Source of the DNA: Muribaculaceae bacterium Isolate-110 (HZI)
Lineage (GTDB): Bacteria > Bacteroidota > Bacteroidia > Bacteroidales > Muribaculaceae
Reading direction: 5' to 3'
Assembly: GCA_003762875.1 (NCBI GenBank)
Contig: RIBL01000003.1
Coordinates: 186,001 to 250,000, forward strand
Length of the DNA: 64,000 nt
Position numbers and translations under genes: made by a program. Position 1 is the first letter of the stretch; each line of letters opens with the position of its first letter. Shown here in pieces: positions 33,890 to 43,522 of this stretch. Below the pieces are notes generated by a model, which saw only the letters and a list, made by a program, of their open reading frames with translations, searched no databases and was not told the origin of the DNA.

Positions 33890-35974
33890 CTAACGCGTCA
33901 GCGTCAGGTGTATCGTGTGGCCCGGGTCAATGAGTGTGCGTGGCGCGGGGGTCTGCGTGTGGACAAATCCCGTTCCCGAGAGAGTCACGTCATAACCCGC
34001 AGTCTCAAGCACCTCTACGGCGTCACGCGCGCTGAGGCCGCGCACATCGGGCAGTCCCGAGCCTGACTTTGCCGACGGCCCCTTGATGGTCTTGCGGTTG
34101 GGCATCGCAAAGGGCGATCTCACCTTCTTGTAGGGGTCGGCCCCGGTGGTGGCATAGAATGTAGGGCCGATGTCGGAGGGGGAGGCCGACTCGTAGTCCG
34201 AACTGTTGCCCAGCAGCCCGCGGGCATAGAGCTTCATGGCGATGTTGCGCATCACCTGGCCCGACGTGGTGGCCGCACCGAAGAAATTTCTGGTGGGGTG
34301 ACACGTGAGCACCACACATGAATATCGGGGAGCTTCGGCGGGGAAAAATCCGCAGAAGGCTAGTCGCTTCTTGGCGGTGTTGTATTGTCCGTTCTCAATC
34401 ATGTAGCAGGTGCCGGTCTTGCCCGCGATACGCACCACCTTGTTGCGCAGAAAGCGTCCCGTGCCGTGCTCGCCCCACACCACATTGGTGAGCATGCCGC
34501 GCATAATCTCGGCCGTCTTGGGCGAGCATGCGCGTCCGTTGCCGAGATAGGAGGGGGGAAGCACCGAGTCGACCGATCCGCGCAGCTCCTTGACCAGTCG
34601 CGGGCGCACGAACACTCCGTCGTTGGCTATCGCATTGTAGAGCGCGAGGGTGTAGAGGGGCGGTATCTCGGTGGCGTAGCCGTAACATTGGCGCGAGAGG
34701 GCTATGCGTCCGCCGCGGTCGGAGGGCACCGAGTCGATGCGCGGTATCACCTCGCCGGCTATGCCGGTGTTGAGCGGCTCGAGAAATCCGAGCTGCTTGA
34801 TGCGGGCATAGAATCCGCCAGGGTGAGAGTCGTATTTCGACGTGATGATGCGCGCCATGCCTATGTTGGACGACTGCTCGATGACGTCGCCGGCGCGTAT
34901 GGCCGTCGAGTGGTGAGAGTCGGTGATGGGGCGTCCGCCGGCATAGGCCCAGCCCGAGCCGGTGGGGAGCATCTGGTCAAAGTCGGTGAGTATGCCGTCC
35001 TCCACGGCTATCATCATCGAGAGGGTCTTGATTACCGAGCCGGGCTCATAGCCCATCACGGCGCGGTTGCGGGCCTCGATGTAGCCGGGGCCGTGGGGAT
35101 TGAGCTCAAGGTTGGATATGGCCTTGATGTCGCCGGTCTTCACGTCCATGAGCACAGCCACGCCCCAGTCGGCACCGCAGGTGTCGAGCACATTGTTGAG
35201 CTCGCTCTCCACGATGTCCTGCATGTTGATGTCGATGGTTGTCACGATGTCACAGCCGGGGATGGCCGGTATCTTGGCCAGGTCGGCGATGTCCTTGGTG
35301 AGATTGACCTTGGCGGTGGTGCCGGTGCGTCCGTAGAGGAGCGAGTCGAGAGCTTTCTCGAGACCCGAGATGCCGTGTATCTCCTTGCTCTCGGCAGTCT
35401 GTCCCACACCACCGATGGAGCGGCGGGCCATGTTGCCGTAGGGATTGAAGCGGCGCATGTTTTTCTCGAAGTAGAGCCCGGTGCGGTTGCGGTTGCCCTT
35501 GAAGTAGGGGAGAGTCTTCATCAGCTCCATGTCGGAGTGGGAGAGGTTGGTGAGTATGCGATAGGCTCTGGGCCGCTTGTTATGCTCCTTATCGAGCGGT
35601 TTGAGCAGATAGGTTTTCCACTGGGCGGCGTTTTTTTCGGGAAAGTTGGCTGCCATGGCCTCGGCCAGCTCGTCAATGGTCTCGAGGAGCTTGGCGACGT
35701 TGAATTTCTCGGCGCGATAGTCGATGCGGGCCGTGTAGTAACTGAGGTTGGTGGCCAGGACGGAGCCGTCGGATGCGAGTATGTTGCCGCGGTGGGGTAT
35801 GATGTCCTGCGACAGCGACATGAGGCTGTCGGCCTTGTGGTTCCACTTGTCGGCGTTGACCACTGTGGTCTCGCACAGCTTTATGGATATGAGACCTGAC
35901 AGCACAAGTATCCAGAACACTACGAATCCGTAGCGAAAAAGTATGTTGCTCCGATTGTCATTCTTCATTGCCAT
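33890..35974 (-). CDS. ftsI: FtsI/PBP3-type transpeptidase with PASTA domain
   Basis: Divisome D,D-transpeptidase that crosslinks septal peptidoglycan. N-terminal anchor (about 10-30, NILFRYGFVVFWILVLSGLIS), a dimerisation/pedestal region, then the penicillin-binding domain with S-V-I-K at 313-316, SSN (about 373) and KTG (about 525). The end carries a PASTA domain (about 640-694, LPDVRGLSARDAVEVLETAGYDV), uncommon in proteobacterial FtsI but usual in Bacteroidetes. 694 residues. ftsL lies immediately upstream and murE downstream. Confidence 0.96.
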   Translation of the reverse strand: MAMKNDNRSNILFRYGFVVFWILVLSGLISIKLCETTVVNADKWNHKADSLMSLSQDIIPHRGNILASDGSVLATNLSYYTARIDYRAEKFNVAKLLETIDELAEAMAANFPEKNAAQWKTYLLKPLDKEHNKRPRAYRILTNLSHSDMELMKTLPYFKGNRNRTGLYFEKNMRRFNPYGNMARRSIGGVGQTAESKEIHGISGLEKALDSLLYGRTGTTAKVNLTKDIADLAKIPAIPGCDIVTTIDINMQDIVESELNNVLDTCGADWGVAVLMDVKTGDIKAISNLELNPHGPGYIEARNRAVMGYEPGSVIKTLSMMIAVEDGILTDFDQMLPTGSGWAYAGGRPITDSHHSTAIRAGDVIEQSSNIGMARIITSKYDSHPGGFYARIKQLGFLEPLNTGIAGEVIPRIDSVPSDRGGRIALSRQCYGYATEIPPLYTLALYNAIANDGVFVRPRLVKELRGSVDSVLPPSYLGNGRACSPKTAEIMRGMLTNVVWGEHGTGRFLRNKVVRIAGKTGTCYMIENGQYNTAKKRLAFCGFFPAEAPRYSCVVLTCHPTRNFFGAATTSGQVMRNIAMKLYARGLLGNSSDYESASPSDIGPTFYATTGADPYKKVRSPFAMPNRKTIKGPSAKSGSGLPDVRGLSARDAVEVLETAGYDVTLSGTGFVHTQTPAPRTLIDPGHTIHLTLTR

Positions 35975-36022
35975 AAAACTATCGACGTTTTTTGTGTGTG
36001 TATGTTATGACTGTTGTCATGC

Positions 36023-36367
36023 TCACTTCTTGACTGTGAACGGCGGCTGGGGCTGCACGCGCAGGTTGAGGTGGAGCGAGTCGACCATATGCTGCATGGA
36101 GGTCTCGCGTATGCGGCTCATGAAGAGGCTGCGCTCGCGCGAGCTTTCGTTCTGCACGATTTCGAGCTGTTTCTGTAGAGCCTCGATTTTCTCTATGTTG
36201 GTGCGGTAGGTGAACTTGGTGGTGATATACACCATTATCACAATGATGAAGATGAGTATGGGCAGCCAGTGACGTGCGAAAAAATCGCTCGAAATCACCT
36301 GACCGCGAAACACTTTGAATATGTATGGCGACTTCTTCTTGGCTGTAGTCGTCTTAGCTTTTGCCAT
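36023..36367 (-). CDS. ftsL: FtsL-like cell division protein
   Basis: A small bitopic protein. From the ATG at 36367 it has a basic cytoplasmic tail (MAKAKTTTAKKKSPY), one membrane segment (about 36-57, HWLPILIFIIVIMVYITTKF), and a periplasmic coiled coil (IEKIEALQKQLEIVQNESSRERSLFMSRI). The frame extends four more codons to a TTG, a less likely start. Identity rests on this topology and the position between rsmH and ftsI; sequence conservation in FtsL is low. It should pair with FtsB/FtsQ to activate FtsW-FtsI. Confidence 0.87.
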   Translation of the reverse strand: MAKAKTTTAKKKSPYIFKVFRGQVISSDFFARHWLPILIFIIVIMVYITTKFTYRTNIEKIEALQKQLEIVQNESSRERSLFMSRIRETSMQHMVDSLHLNLRVQPQPPFTVKK

Positions 36368-36395
36368 ATAAACTCTCAACTCTAACCGTTTGACA

Positions 36396-37316
36396 CTATA
36401 TTTTCACGGCCACACGCAGCTTGGCCGAGCGCGAGCGCGGGTTGCGTTGCACCTCCTCGTCGTCGGGGGTTACGGGGCGTGAGCTGACAGGGCGCAGCGG
36501 GGCGTTGACGCGTCCGAAGAAGTCCTTGTCCTGACGCCCCTCGACATTGCCGGTCTTGATGAAATTCTTGACCATGCGGTCTTCGAGCGAATGATATGTG
36601 ATGACGGCCAGACGTCCGCCGGGACGCAACACCTTGAGCGCGCCCTCCAGCAGTTCGCGCAGCGCGCCCATCTCGTCGTTGACCTCTATGCGCAGGGCCT
36701 GGAAGAGCTGGGCGAGCTCTTTTTTCTCCTTGCGCGGGTCGATGAGCGGCTTCACGATGTCGATGAGCTGTCCCACGGTGTCGAGCGGCCTGCCTGCCTC
36801 GCGGGCTCTGACGATGGCGTCGGCCATGCGGCGAGCCTGTGACAGTTCGCCGTAGATTTTGAGGATGTCGCTCATACGGTCGCGGTCGGTCTCGGCCAGC
36901 AGACGCGAGGCCGGGCGCGAGGCCGAGCGGTTCATGCGCATGTCAAGCGGTCCGTCGGCTCTGAACGAGAAGCCGCGCTCGGGGGTGTCGAAGTGATGAA
37001 ACGACACGCCGAGGTCGGCCAGGACGCCGTCCACACCATCAACGTCATAATAGCGCATGAAGTTTGTGATGAAGCGAAAATTACTGTAGACCATCGTGAA
37101 GCGCGGGTCGTCCTTTGGGGCCCGGCTCACGGCATCCATATCCTGGTCAAACGAATACAGGTGTCCGCCCATCGCGTCATCGAGACGCTCGATGACGGCA
37201 CGTGAATGTCCGCCTCCGCCATAAGTGGCGTCGACATAGATTCCTCCGGGCTTTATGTCCAGAGCTTCAAGGCATTGCGGCAGCAGGGCCGGGATGTGAT
37301 AGGGCTGGTCGCTCAT
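36396..37316 (-). CDS. rsmH: 16S rRNA (cytosine(1402)-N(4))-methyltransferase
   Basis: Formerly mraW. Methylates C1402 in the decoding centre of 16S rRNA using SAM. The start MSDQPYHIPALLPQCLEALDI and the SAM-binding VDATYGGGGHSRAVIERL (about 28-45) are diagnostic, as are DGVLADLGVSFHHFDTPERGFSFR (about 95-118) and the C-terminal RSRSAKLRVAVKI. 306 residues. It is the first gene of the dcw cluster here; mraZ, which usually precedes it, is not found upstream. Confidence 0.97.
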   Translation of the reverse strand: MSDQPYHIPALLPQCLEALDIKPGGIYVDATYGGGGHSRAVIERLDDAMGGHLYSFDQDMDAVSRAPKDDPRFTMVYSNFRFITNFMRYYDVDGVDGVLADLGVSFHHFDTPERGFSFRADGPLDMRMNRSASRPASRLLAETDRDRMSDILKIYGELSQARRMADAIVRAREAGRPLDTVGQLIDIVKPLIDPRKEKKELAQLFQALRIEVNDEMGALRELLEGALKVLRPGGRLAVITYHSLEDRMVKNFIKTGNVEGRQDKDFFGRVNAPLRPVSSRPVTPDDEEVQRNPRSRSAKLRVAVKI

Positions 37317-37336
37317 AGTCGTTTTTTATTAGACCT

Positions 37337-37365
37337 CAAAATTACTAAAAATTTGCAAAAGCAAA
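37337..37365 (-). promoter_or_regulatory. Probable promoter of the dcw cluster
   Basis: Minus strand: TTTG (37365-37362), 17-nt spacer, TAATTTTG (37344-37337). The spacer is two short of the usual 19, otherwise both boxes match. Start of transcription would be about 10-15 nt before the rsmH ATG. Confidence 0.55.
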
Positions 37366-37785
37366 CAGAAAAGAAGTCATACATTATATAAAAAGTTATT
37401 AACACAAAGCCACGAACCCTTAAAAAGAGGCTTAAAAGGTTTACAAATGCAAACGCAGGACCGGTTTGCGTCACGCTGTCCCTGAGATAAAGAGGCAATG
37501 AAAATCGGCTTTCTATCAGTATGAATCCGTAATAAATGTTAACAGGCATGACACTCGCGTTTCCATACATAATGTCACAGGTAAGATATGTTGTCTATTT
37601 GGCAAAATTATGGCAAAAACTTCTATATATCTTCCCGTTTATAGTGTTTTCTTAATTAAAATATCTCAAATTGCTCGGATTTGCCTGATTTTAACATATG
37701 TTTCTCCGTACTCGGTAACCTATTGTCATGCAGGTGGTTTTGCAAAAATCTCGTTGATAAAACAAGTTAAATACAGTTAAAAATT
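37345..37785. other. AT-rich divergent intergenic region without a gene
   Basis: The 655 nt between rsmH (-) and susC (+) hold no convincing gene. Besides the two promoters there is one more minus-strand TAATTTTG box (37610-37603) that leads to no recognisable gene. An 85-codon minus frame across 37313-37570 is judged spurious. Nothing else stands out apart from the G9 tract at 37786. Confidence 0.5.
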
Positions 37786-37794
37786 GGGGGGGGG
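37786..37794 (+). promoter_or_regulatory. G9 homopolymer tract beside the susC promoter
   Basis: Nine consecutive G bases in an otherwise AT-rich region. The tract ends where the -33 element would begin, 23 nt before the -7 box at 37818. Poly-G tracts slip during replication, and at such positions can change expression. Confidence 0.6.
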
Positions 37795-37817
37795 TATTTT
37801 TAAAAAAAATTAATTAG

Positions 37818-37825
37818 TAATTTTG
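37818..37825 (+). promoter_or_regulatory. Promoter -7 box of the susC operon
   Basis: TAATTTTG, exact TAnnTTTG. At the -33 distance (37795-37798) the bases are TATT, a weak match, so an activator or other factor may be needed. The leader before the ATG at 37972 would be about 140 nt. Confidence 0.55.
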
Positions 37826-37971
37826 CAGTGCCCCCTCCTTAATTGACAACACAGCAAACCATGGAACTTCAAATATGTGAACCAACCGTTCAACGCCTGT
37901 ATTGAGAACATTTATGGGAAAAGCGCATAGAAAACAATAGTAACCAATCATTAAATAAAACCAGTAATTTT

Positions 37972-40900
37972 ATGAAAAAGAAAGGAATCATAGGGCTTTT
38001 CATGATCCTTTTTATGCTGGCTATATCTCCATTACACCTTGGAGCGCAAGTCGCTGTGGGTGGCGAAGGGTCTAAGCAGCAGACTAAAGCATCAGTGGTT
38101 TCGGGACAAGTGTTTGACACCGACGGTGAGCCGCTTGCAGGTGTGACCATCCGAAACGTCAATTCAAAATCGGCCGGATGTATCACCGATATTGACGGTA
38201 AATTTCGTTTGCCCGTCTCCGGCTCGACCCGCATAGCCGTGAGCTACATCGGCAAGAAGCCTGTAGAGATGAATGTCACTCCCGGCAAGCCTGTCAAAAT
38301 CATCATGGAGGATGACGAGTCAAAACTCAGCGAAGTGGTGGTGACCGGTATCTACTCGCGCAACAAGGAGAGCTTCACGGGTTCGTCCAAGACGTTTGAC
38401 TCCTCGGAGCTCAAGGGGGTTGGCAGCCAGAATATCATACAGTCGCTCAAGACTCTCGACCCTGCGTTTACGGTGCTGGAAAGCAATGATTTCGGTTCCG
38501 ACCCCAACCGTCTGCCTGACCTCGAGATACGAGGCAAAAGCTCCATCGTAGGACTCAAGGAGGAGTTTGGCGAAGATCCCAACCAGCCTCTTTTCATCCT
38601 TGACGGTTTCGAGTCGACGCTACAGACCATTATGGACCTCTCGATGGACCGCATACAGTCAGTGACGCTTCTTAAGGACGCTGCCTCTACGGCCATCTAT
38701 GGATCAAAGGCATCCAACGGTGTAATTGTGGTCGAGACGAAAGCACCCGAAATGGGTCGTCTCAAGATGAGTTACAATGGTACATTCCAGTACTCTTGGG
38801 CTGACCTCACCGATTATAATCTTATGAACGCAGCCGAGAAACTCGAGTTTGAACGTCTCTCCGGCAACTTCGAGCATACCAACGCGGATTCGCAAGAGGC
38901 TTTGGTGATGCGTTACAACCGTCTCCTTGCCAACGTCAAGAGAGGAGTCGACACCTATTGGCTTTCCGAGCCTCTGCGTGACGGGCTCAACCAACGTCAT
39001 AACATATATCTCGAAGGCGGTAGCAACGAGCTCCGTTTCGGTCTCGGCGTCAACCTCAACAAGATTACGGGTGTGATGAAAAACTCCGACCGTACCACCG
39101 GCGGCGGCTACCTCGACATCACCTACCGTCTCGGCTCGTTGCGCTTCATGAATAAACTCACCGTCGACTATATGGAGAATCATAATCCTATAGTGGCCTT
39201 CTCCGAATATGCCAACGCCAACCCCTATTATCCCAAGCGCAATCCCGACGGCAGTGTGGAGAAGTGGCTTGAATCGCCCGATATGGAGGGCTTCACTTCT
39301 GCCTCCCCCTCGGTGGGCAATCCTCTCTGGAACGCTTCGCTCAACTCTTACAACCGCGGCAATTCTCTTAACGTACGCAATAACTTCAACCTCGAGTGGC
39401 GTCCTATCGATGAGCTCATGGTGCGTGCACGTGTCAGCGTAAGCAAGGGTACGGACGAGACTGAAGTGTTTACCTCACCACAGGACACCCGCTTCAACGG
39501 TACAGAACTCCTTAAGAAAGGCTCATATTCCGACAACCGTACCGACGACTTCTCCTACGACGGAGACTTTACCGTAACATTCGGTAAGAGCTTCCGTCAG
39601 TCACATCAGGTCAATGCCGTAGTCGGTGCCTCAATCCGTGAGAATCAGAGCAAGCTGAAAAGTTTTTCGGCTCAGGGATTCCCCGAAGGCGACTTCACCA
39701 CACCCGGATTTGCCAACCAGTATACACAGGGCGGCAAGCCATCCTATACGGAGGCAAAGAGTCGCGGAGTCAACTTCTACTTCAACGGTGGATATGCCTA
39801 TAAGAACAAATATCTTCTTGATGTCAACTACCGTCTGGACGGCTCCTCGGTGTTCGGCTCCAACCGTCAGTTTACCACCACTTGGGCCGTTGGTCTCGGA
39901 TGGAACCTCGCCAACGAGGCTTTCATACAGAACGCCACCGACATATTCAACATGCTGAAGATACGTGGCTCCATCGGTAACCCTGGTAACCAGTCGTTCG
40001 GTTCCTTCAACTCGATCACGACCTATAAGTACAACAACTGGATGCTCAACAACTTCGGTACCGGTGTGCTTATTGACGCTTTCGGCAACCCCGACCTCGA
40101 CTGGCAGAAGACCATCGACCTTAACATCGGTCTCGACCTGAGTATGTTCAACCGTCTGCACCTCACCCTCGACGCCTACCGCAAGAACACAGACCCGCTT
40201 CTCGCTAATATAGGAATACCACTCTCCGTCGGCATCTCGCAGCGTCTTGAGAACATCGGACAGCAGATTAACACCGGTATGAGCGGAACCCTGCGCTATG
40301 CCATAATCTATAAACCCAAGCAGCGCATTAACTGGACAATGAGCCTCTCGGGTGCGACCAACAGGGCCGAATACCGCAAGATCGGTGCCAAGCTCAGTCA
40401 GTACAACCGTGAGAATATGACCAAAACCTTCACACGCTACCGCGACGGCGGTTCTCCGACGGCAATCTACGCTGTGCGTTCGGCCGGCATAGACCCTGCC
40501 TCAGGTAAGGAGATATTCATAACCGCAGGAGGTTCCTACACATTCTCACACAACTATGACGACGAGGTGGTGGTAGGTGACACCCGCCCCGACATAGAAG
40601 GTGTATTCGGAAACACCTTCTACTGGAAAGGTTTCTCGGCAAGCGTCCATGTGCGCTACAGTCTCGGAGGCAAGGCATTCAATACGACACTCTATCAGAA
40701 GGTGGAGAACCTCTCGGCTACCGCCCTACAGAACAACCAGGACAAGCGAGCCCTGTATGACCGCTGGCAGCAGCCGGGTGACATATCTCAGTTCAAGGGC
40801 ATACGCGAGCACTATTCGAGCAACCCCATGTCATCGCGCTTCGTCCAAAATAACGATTACATCACTCTCGAGTCAGTGCGCATAGGCTACGAGCTGCCCT

Positions 40901-41049
40901 ACAAGTGGGTGAGATACATAGGCGCGCAGGGCATGACAATCAATGCCTACATGAACGAGATAGCCCGCTGGGCCACGATAAAGGACGAGCGAGGCACATC
41001 CTACCCGTTTGCCCGCAGCATGTCTGTCGCAGTGGGGCTTAACTTCTAA
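37972..41049 (+). CDS. susC: SusC/RagA-family TonB-dependent outer-membrane transporter
   Basis: 1025 residues. Signal peptide (about 1-25, IIGLFMILFMLAISPLHLGAQ), then an N-terminal carboxypeptidase-regulatory-like domain (about 43-110, VSGQVFDTDGEPLAGVTIRN), then the plug with SEVVVTGIYSRNKESFTGS (TonB box region about 120) and AASTAIYGSKASNGVIVVET (about 233-252), and a beta-barrel ending MSVAVGLNF with terminal Phe. This is the pore of a SusCD-type complex that imports a large ligand, powered by TonB. It is first in an operon with its SusD partner 19 nt downstream. No CAZyme accompanies it, so the ligand is probably not a simple glycan. Confidence 0.95.
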   Translation: MKKKGIIGLFMILFMLAISPLHLGAQVAVGGEGSKQQTKASVVSGQVFDTDGEPLAGVTIRNVNSKSAGCITDIDGKFRLPVSGSTRIAVSYIGKKPVEMNVTPGKPVKIIMEDDESKLSEVVVTGIYSRNKESFTGSSKTFDSSELKGVGSQNIIQSLKTLDPAFTVLESNDFGSDPNRLPDLEIRGKSSIVGLKEEFGEDPNQPLFILDGFESTLQTIMDLSMDRIQSVTLLKDAASTAIYGSKASNGVIVVETKAPEMGRLKMSYNGTFQYSWADLTDYNLMNAAEKLEFERLSGNFEHTNADSQEALVMRYNRLLANVKRGVDTYWLSEPLRDGLNQRHNIYLEGGSNELRFGLGVNLNKITGVMKNSDRTTGGGYLDITYRLGSLRFMNKLTVDYMENHNPIVAFSEYANANPYYPKRNPDGSVEKWLESPDMEGFTSASPSVGNPLWNASLNSYNRGNSLNVRNNFNLEWRPIDELMVRARVSVSKGTDETEVFTSPQDTRFNGTELLKKGSYSDNRTDDFSYDGDFTVTFGKSFRQSHQVNAVVGASIRENQSKLKSFSAQGFPEGDFTTPGFANQYTQGGKPSYTEAKSRGVNFYFNGGYAYKNKYLLDVNYRLDGSSVFGSNRQFTTTWAVGLGWNLANEAFIQNATDIFNMLKIRGSIGNPGNQSFGSFNSITTYKYNNWMLNNFGTGVLIDAFGNPDLDWQKTIDLNIGLDLSMFNRLHLTLDAYRKNTDPLLANIGIPLSVGISQRLENIGQQINTGMSGTLRYAIIYKPKQRINWTMSLSGATNRAEYRKIGAKLSQYNRENMTKTFTRYRDGGSPTAIYAVRSAGIDPASGKEIFITAGGSYTFSHNYDDEVVVGDTRPDIEGVFGNTFYWKGFSASVHVRYSLGGKAFNTTLYQKVENLSATALQNNQDKRALYDRWQQPGDISQFKGIREHYSSNPMSSRFVQNNDYITLESVRIGYELPYKWVRYIGAQGMTINAYMNEIARWATIKDERGTSYPFARSMSVAVGLNF

Positions 41050-41068
41050 TCTTTATATAAAGAGACAT

Positions 41069-42559
41069 ATGAAAATCAAGAATATAATATCAGCCGCTAT
41101 CGCTCTGCTGTCGGTAACTTCCTGCTCCGACTATCTCGACGTAAAGCCAAGCGACCGTATATCCGAGACCGTCAATTTCTCCTCGCTTGCCGGATTCCGT
41201 CAGGCTCTCAACGGCATATACGTAGAGCTTAACTCCAATCAACTCTACGGCCGCTCGCTTTCGTGCGAATTTATTGAGACAATGGCCCAGCGTTATGCCG
41301 TATTTGCTGAAAACAAGTCGGCCACCGAGATTATGAACCTTAATTTCGGCAGTTCGACGGCTCAGTCAATAACGGAGTCAATCTGGGGCAAAGCCTACAA
41401 TCTTATAGCCAATGCCAACCTGATAATAAAGAACTGTGAGGAAAACCGTGCCGTGCTCCCCGACGAGTATTATCATATAATCAAGGGTGAGGCCTACGCT
41501 CTGCGCGCCTATCTCCACTTTGACCTATACAGGCTGTTCTGTCACGCCTACAGTAGCAGTTCATCGTCAACTGCCATACCCTACTACGAGGCATTCTCAC
41601 TCAACGTTAATCCGTCACTTCCTTCCAATGAGTTCATGGACAAGGTCATCGCCGACCTCACCATCGCCGAGCAGGAGCTACAGGACGACCCCATCATACG
41701 TTATGGTGTCGCAGGCAATCCCAAGGACGTGTTTCTTTCCTACCGCAACCTGCGTCTGAACCTCTATGCCGTGCAGGGACTCATGGCCCGCGTATATTAC
41801 TATATATGTCAGCCCGACGGCCTCGAAGATGGTAATGCCGAATACAAGAGGCTGGCATATGAGTATGCCAAGAAGGTAATAGACATTCAGGAGACATACT
41901 TCCCCTGGGTCAACGCCACTGATGCTCTTACATCCACAGTCATAGACCACGTGTTCTCTTCTGAGGTGATGTTTGCTCTCCAAAATCTCTCTCGCGAATC
42001 GCTCTACAACTCCTGTTTCAATGCCAACAATCTCAAGCCGGCCGCTCTACTTGGATGCCGCAATGACGTAATCACCGAGATATTCGGCGGTTCGAAGGCT
42101 GGACAGGACTATCGCTACCGAGCCAACTTCCCCAACACGGTGTCGGTCGGTACCACCCCCTATCGAGTGTTCACCAAATACGAGGGCACCGATTCGCTCT
42201 ACGCCCAGATGATACCGATGATACGTATCTCCGAGGCATATCTTATTGCCGCAGAGATTGGCCCGGAGGAAGGGGAGCGTCTTGAGCTTTTCAATACATT
42301 CCGTGAGCATCGGGGCATATCGGAACGTACAAGCGACATCAACGAGCTTACTCACGATGATCTTCGCCACAACACTCTGCTCGACAGGGAGTGGATCAAG
42401 GAATTCATCGGTGAGGGTCAGCTTTTCTTCTGGTACAAATGCCATGGCAGTCTGGGCATGCGTTCGGCCAACGACCCTGAAAACAAAACCCCGTTCTATG
42501 TGGCGTCAACGGCTAAATACGTCATCCCGATACCTGATGCCGAGACAAAGTATAACTAA
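41069..42559 (+). CDS. susD: SusD/RagB-family surface lipoprotein
   Basis: Substrate-binding lid of the SusCD complex on the cell surface. The start at 41069 gives a lipoprotein signal MKIKNIISAAIALLSVTSC (Cys about residue 19) followed by SDYLDVKPSDRIS, the typical SusD N-terminus. The helical SusD fold is visible in FRQALNGIYVELNS and AYALRAYLHFDLYRLF (about 145-160), and the C-terminal part has the family block MIRISEAYLIAAE and HNTLLDREWIKEFIGEGQLFFWYK. 496 residues. It lies directly after susC. Confidence 0.95.
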   Translation: MKIKNIISAAIALLSVTSCSDYLDVKPSDRISETVNFSSLAGFRQALNGIYVELNSNQLYGRSLSCEFIETMAQRYAVFAENKSATEIMNLNFGSSTAQSITESIWGKAYNLIANANLIIKNCEENRAVLPDEYYHIIKGEAYALRAYLHFDLYRLFCHAYSSSSSSTAIPYYEAFSLNVNPSLPSNEFMDKVIADLTIAEQELQDDPIIRYGVAGNPKDVFLSYRNLRLNLYAVQGLMARVYYYICQPDGLEDGNAEYKRLAYEYAKKVIDIQETYFPWVNATDALTSTVIDHVFSSEVMFALQNLSRESLYNSCFNANNLKPAALLGCRNDVITEIFGGSKAGQDYRYRANFPNTVSVGTTPYRVFTKYEGTDSLYAQMIPMIRISEAYLIAAEIGPEEGERLELFNTFREHRGISERTSDINELTHDDLRHNTLLDREWIKEFIGEGQLFFWYKCHGSLGMRSANDPENKTPFYVASTAKYVIPIPDAETKYN

Positions 42560-42577
42560 TCTTCAGCTATTAAAGAT

Positions 42578-43486
42578 ATGAAAAGTCTTTATAAGATATT
42601 ACCAAGTATAGCACTCGCCGCCACTCTCTTTATTACCTCCTGCGAGAAGGAGCTCGACACTTACAAAGGTGAGAACGGCATGTATTTCGACACCTTCTGG
42701 AAAGGGGCCGAGACGTTCACCGACACCATCGACGTGCCATGGGGCATGAAAAACTCCTCAGTATACACACAGGAGATCGAGCTGGTGGTAAAGCTTTTCG
42801 GTAATATCTCTTCGGTCGACAGGCCATTTGAGATAGTAATCGAGGAGGCTCCTACCTATGTCAGCCAATACAAGCCCTCCGCCGGTGACGGGGAGGAGGT
42901 GGAGGAGGTCGTCAACCCACAGCCTCTCGATGTAGAGCCGGAAATACCTACCGATAAGGCTGAGCCAGGCATCGACTATGTGATTTCAGGCACGACTTTC
43001 GTAATGCCTGCAGGGGCCGCGGAGGTGTCCATACCCATCACGCTCATGCGTCGTGACGACCTGCATCTATGCAAGCGCAGTTTCAAAGTAAGACTCATAG
43101 AGAATACCTCGCTCAAATTCCTTTTCTCCCGCAGTCTCCCCGAGTATGACGTGGACGGCAATCTCTCATGGCGTCCCATGGACTTCCAGCGCATCATACG
43201 CATGGATGAGTCATTCCCCATACCCACATGGTGGGGCATACGCGGTGAACCATACTTCGGTGAATGGTCGCAGAAAAAGGCCATGCTCATATGCGACATA
43301 ATGAACATCGACCGCGAGCGTTGGATGGCCGATGAGCTTCAGGTAGGTTACCTGCGTTTTGCCGGACAGTACATGCAGAAGTATCTCGACGAGCAGAAAC
43401 TTGCCGGCAACACTATATACGAAGACGAGAAGGACTCTAACGGCGACCCTATAGAAATGGTGATGGGGCCCGAGTCGCAGCTCTGA
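42578..43486 (+). CDS. DUF4843 lipoprotein
   Basis: 302 residues, lipoprotein signal with Cys near residue 22 (ALAATLFITSCEKE). The family opening YKGENGMYFDTFW and the Calx-beta-like strand pattern EIELVVKLFGNISSVDRPFEIVIEEAP are visible. About residues 105-130 form an acidic low-complexity insert. DUF4843 proteins occur almost always after SusCD pairs that lack glycan enzymes and are probably surface or periplasmic accessory proteins of the transporter. Third gene of the operon. Confidence 0.85.
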   Translation: MKSLYKILPSIALAATLFITSCEKELDTYKGENGMYFDTFWKGAETFTDTIDVPWGMKNSSVYTQEIELVVKLFGNISSVDRPFEIVIEEAPTYVSQYKPSAGDGEEVEEVVNPQPLDVEPEIPTDKAEPGIDYVISGTTFVMPAGAAEVSIPITLMRRDDLHLCKRSFKVRLIENTSLKFLFSRSLPEYDVDGNLSWRPMDFQRIIRMDESFPIPTWWGIRGEPYFGEWSQKKAMLICDIMNIDRERWMADELQVGYLRFAGQYMQKYLDEQKLAGNTIYEDEKDSNGDPIEMVMGPESQL

Positions 43487-43522
43487 CAACCTCTAACAGT
43501 TAAATTGTAATTACGTATAATA

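Noticed and set aside
37313-37570. 85-codon minus-strand frame before rsmH
   Set aside because: Hydrophobic because of AT-rich DNA, overlaps the rsmH start, no family resemblance.
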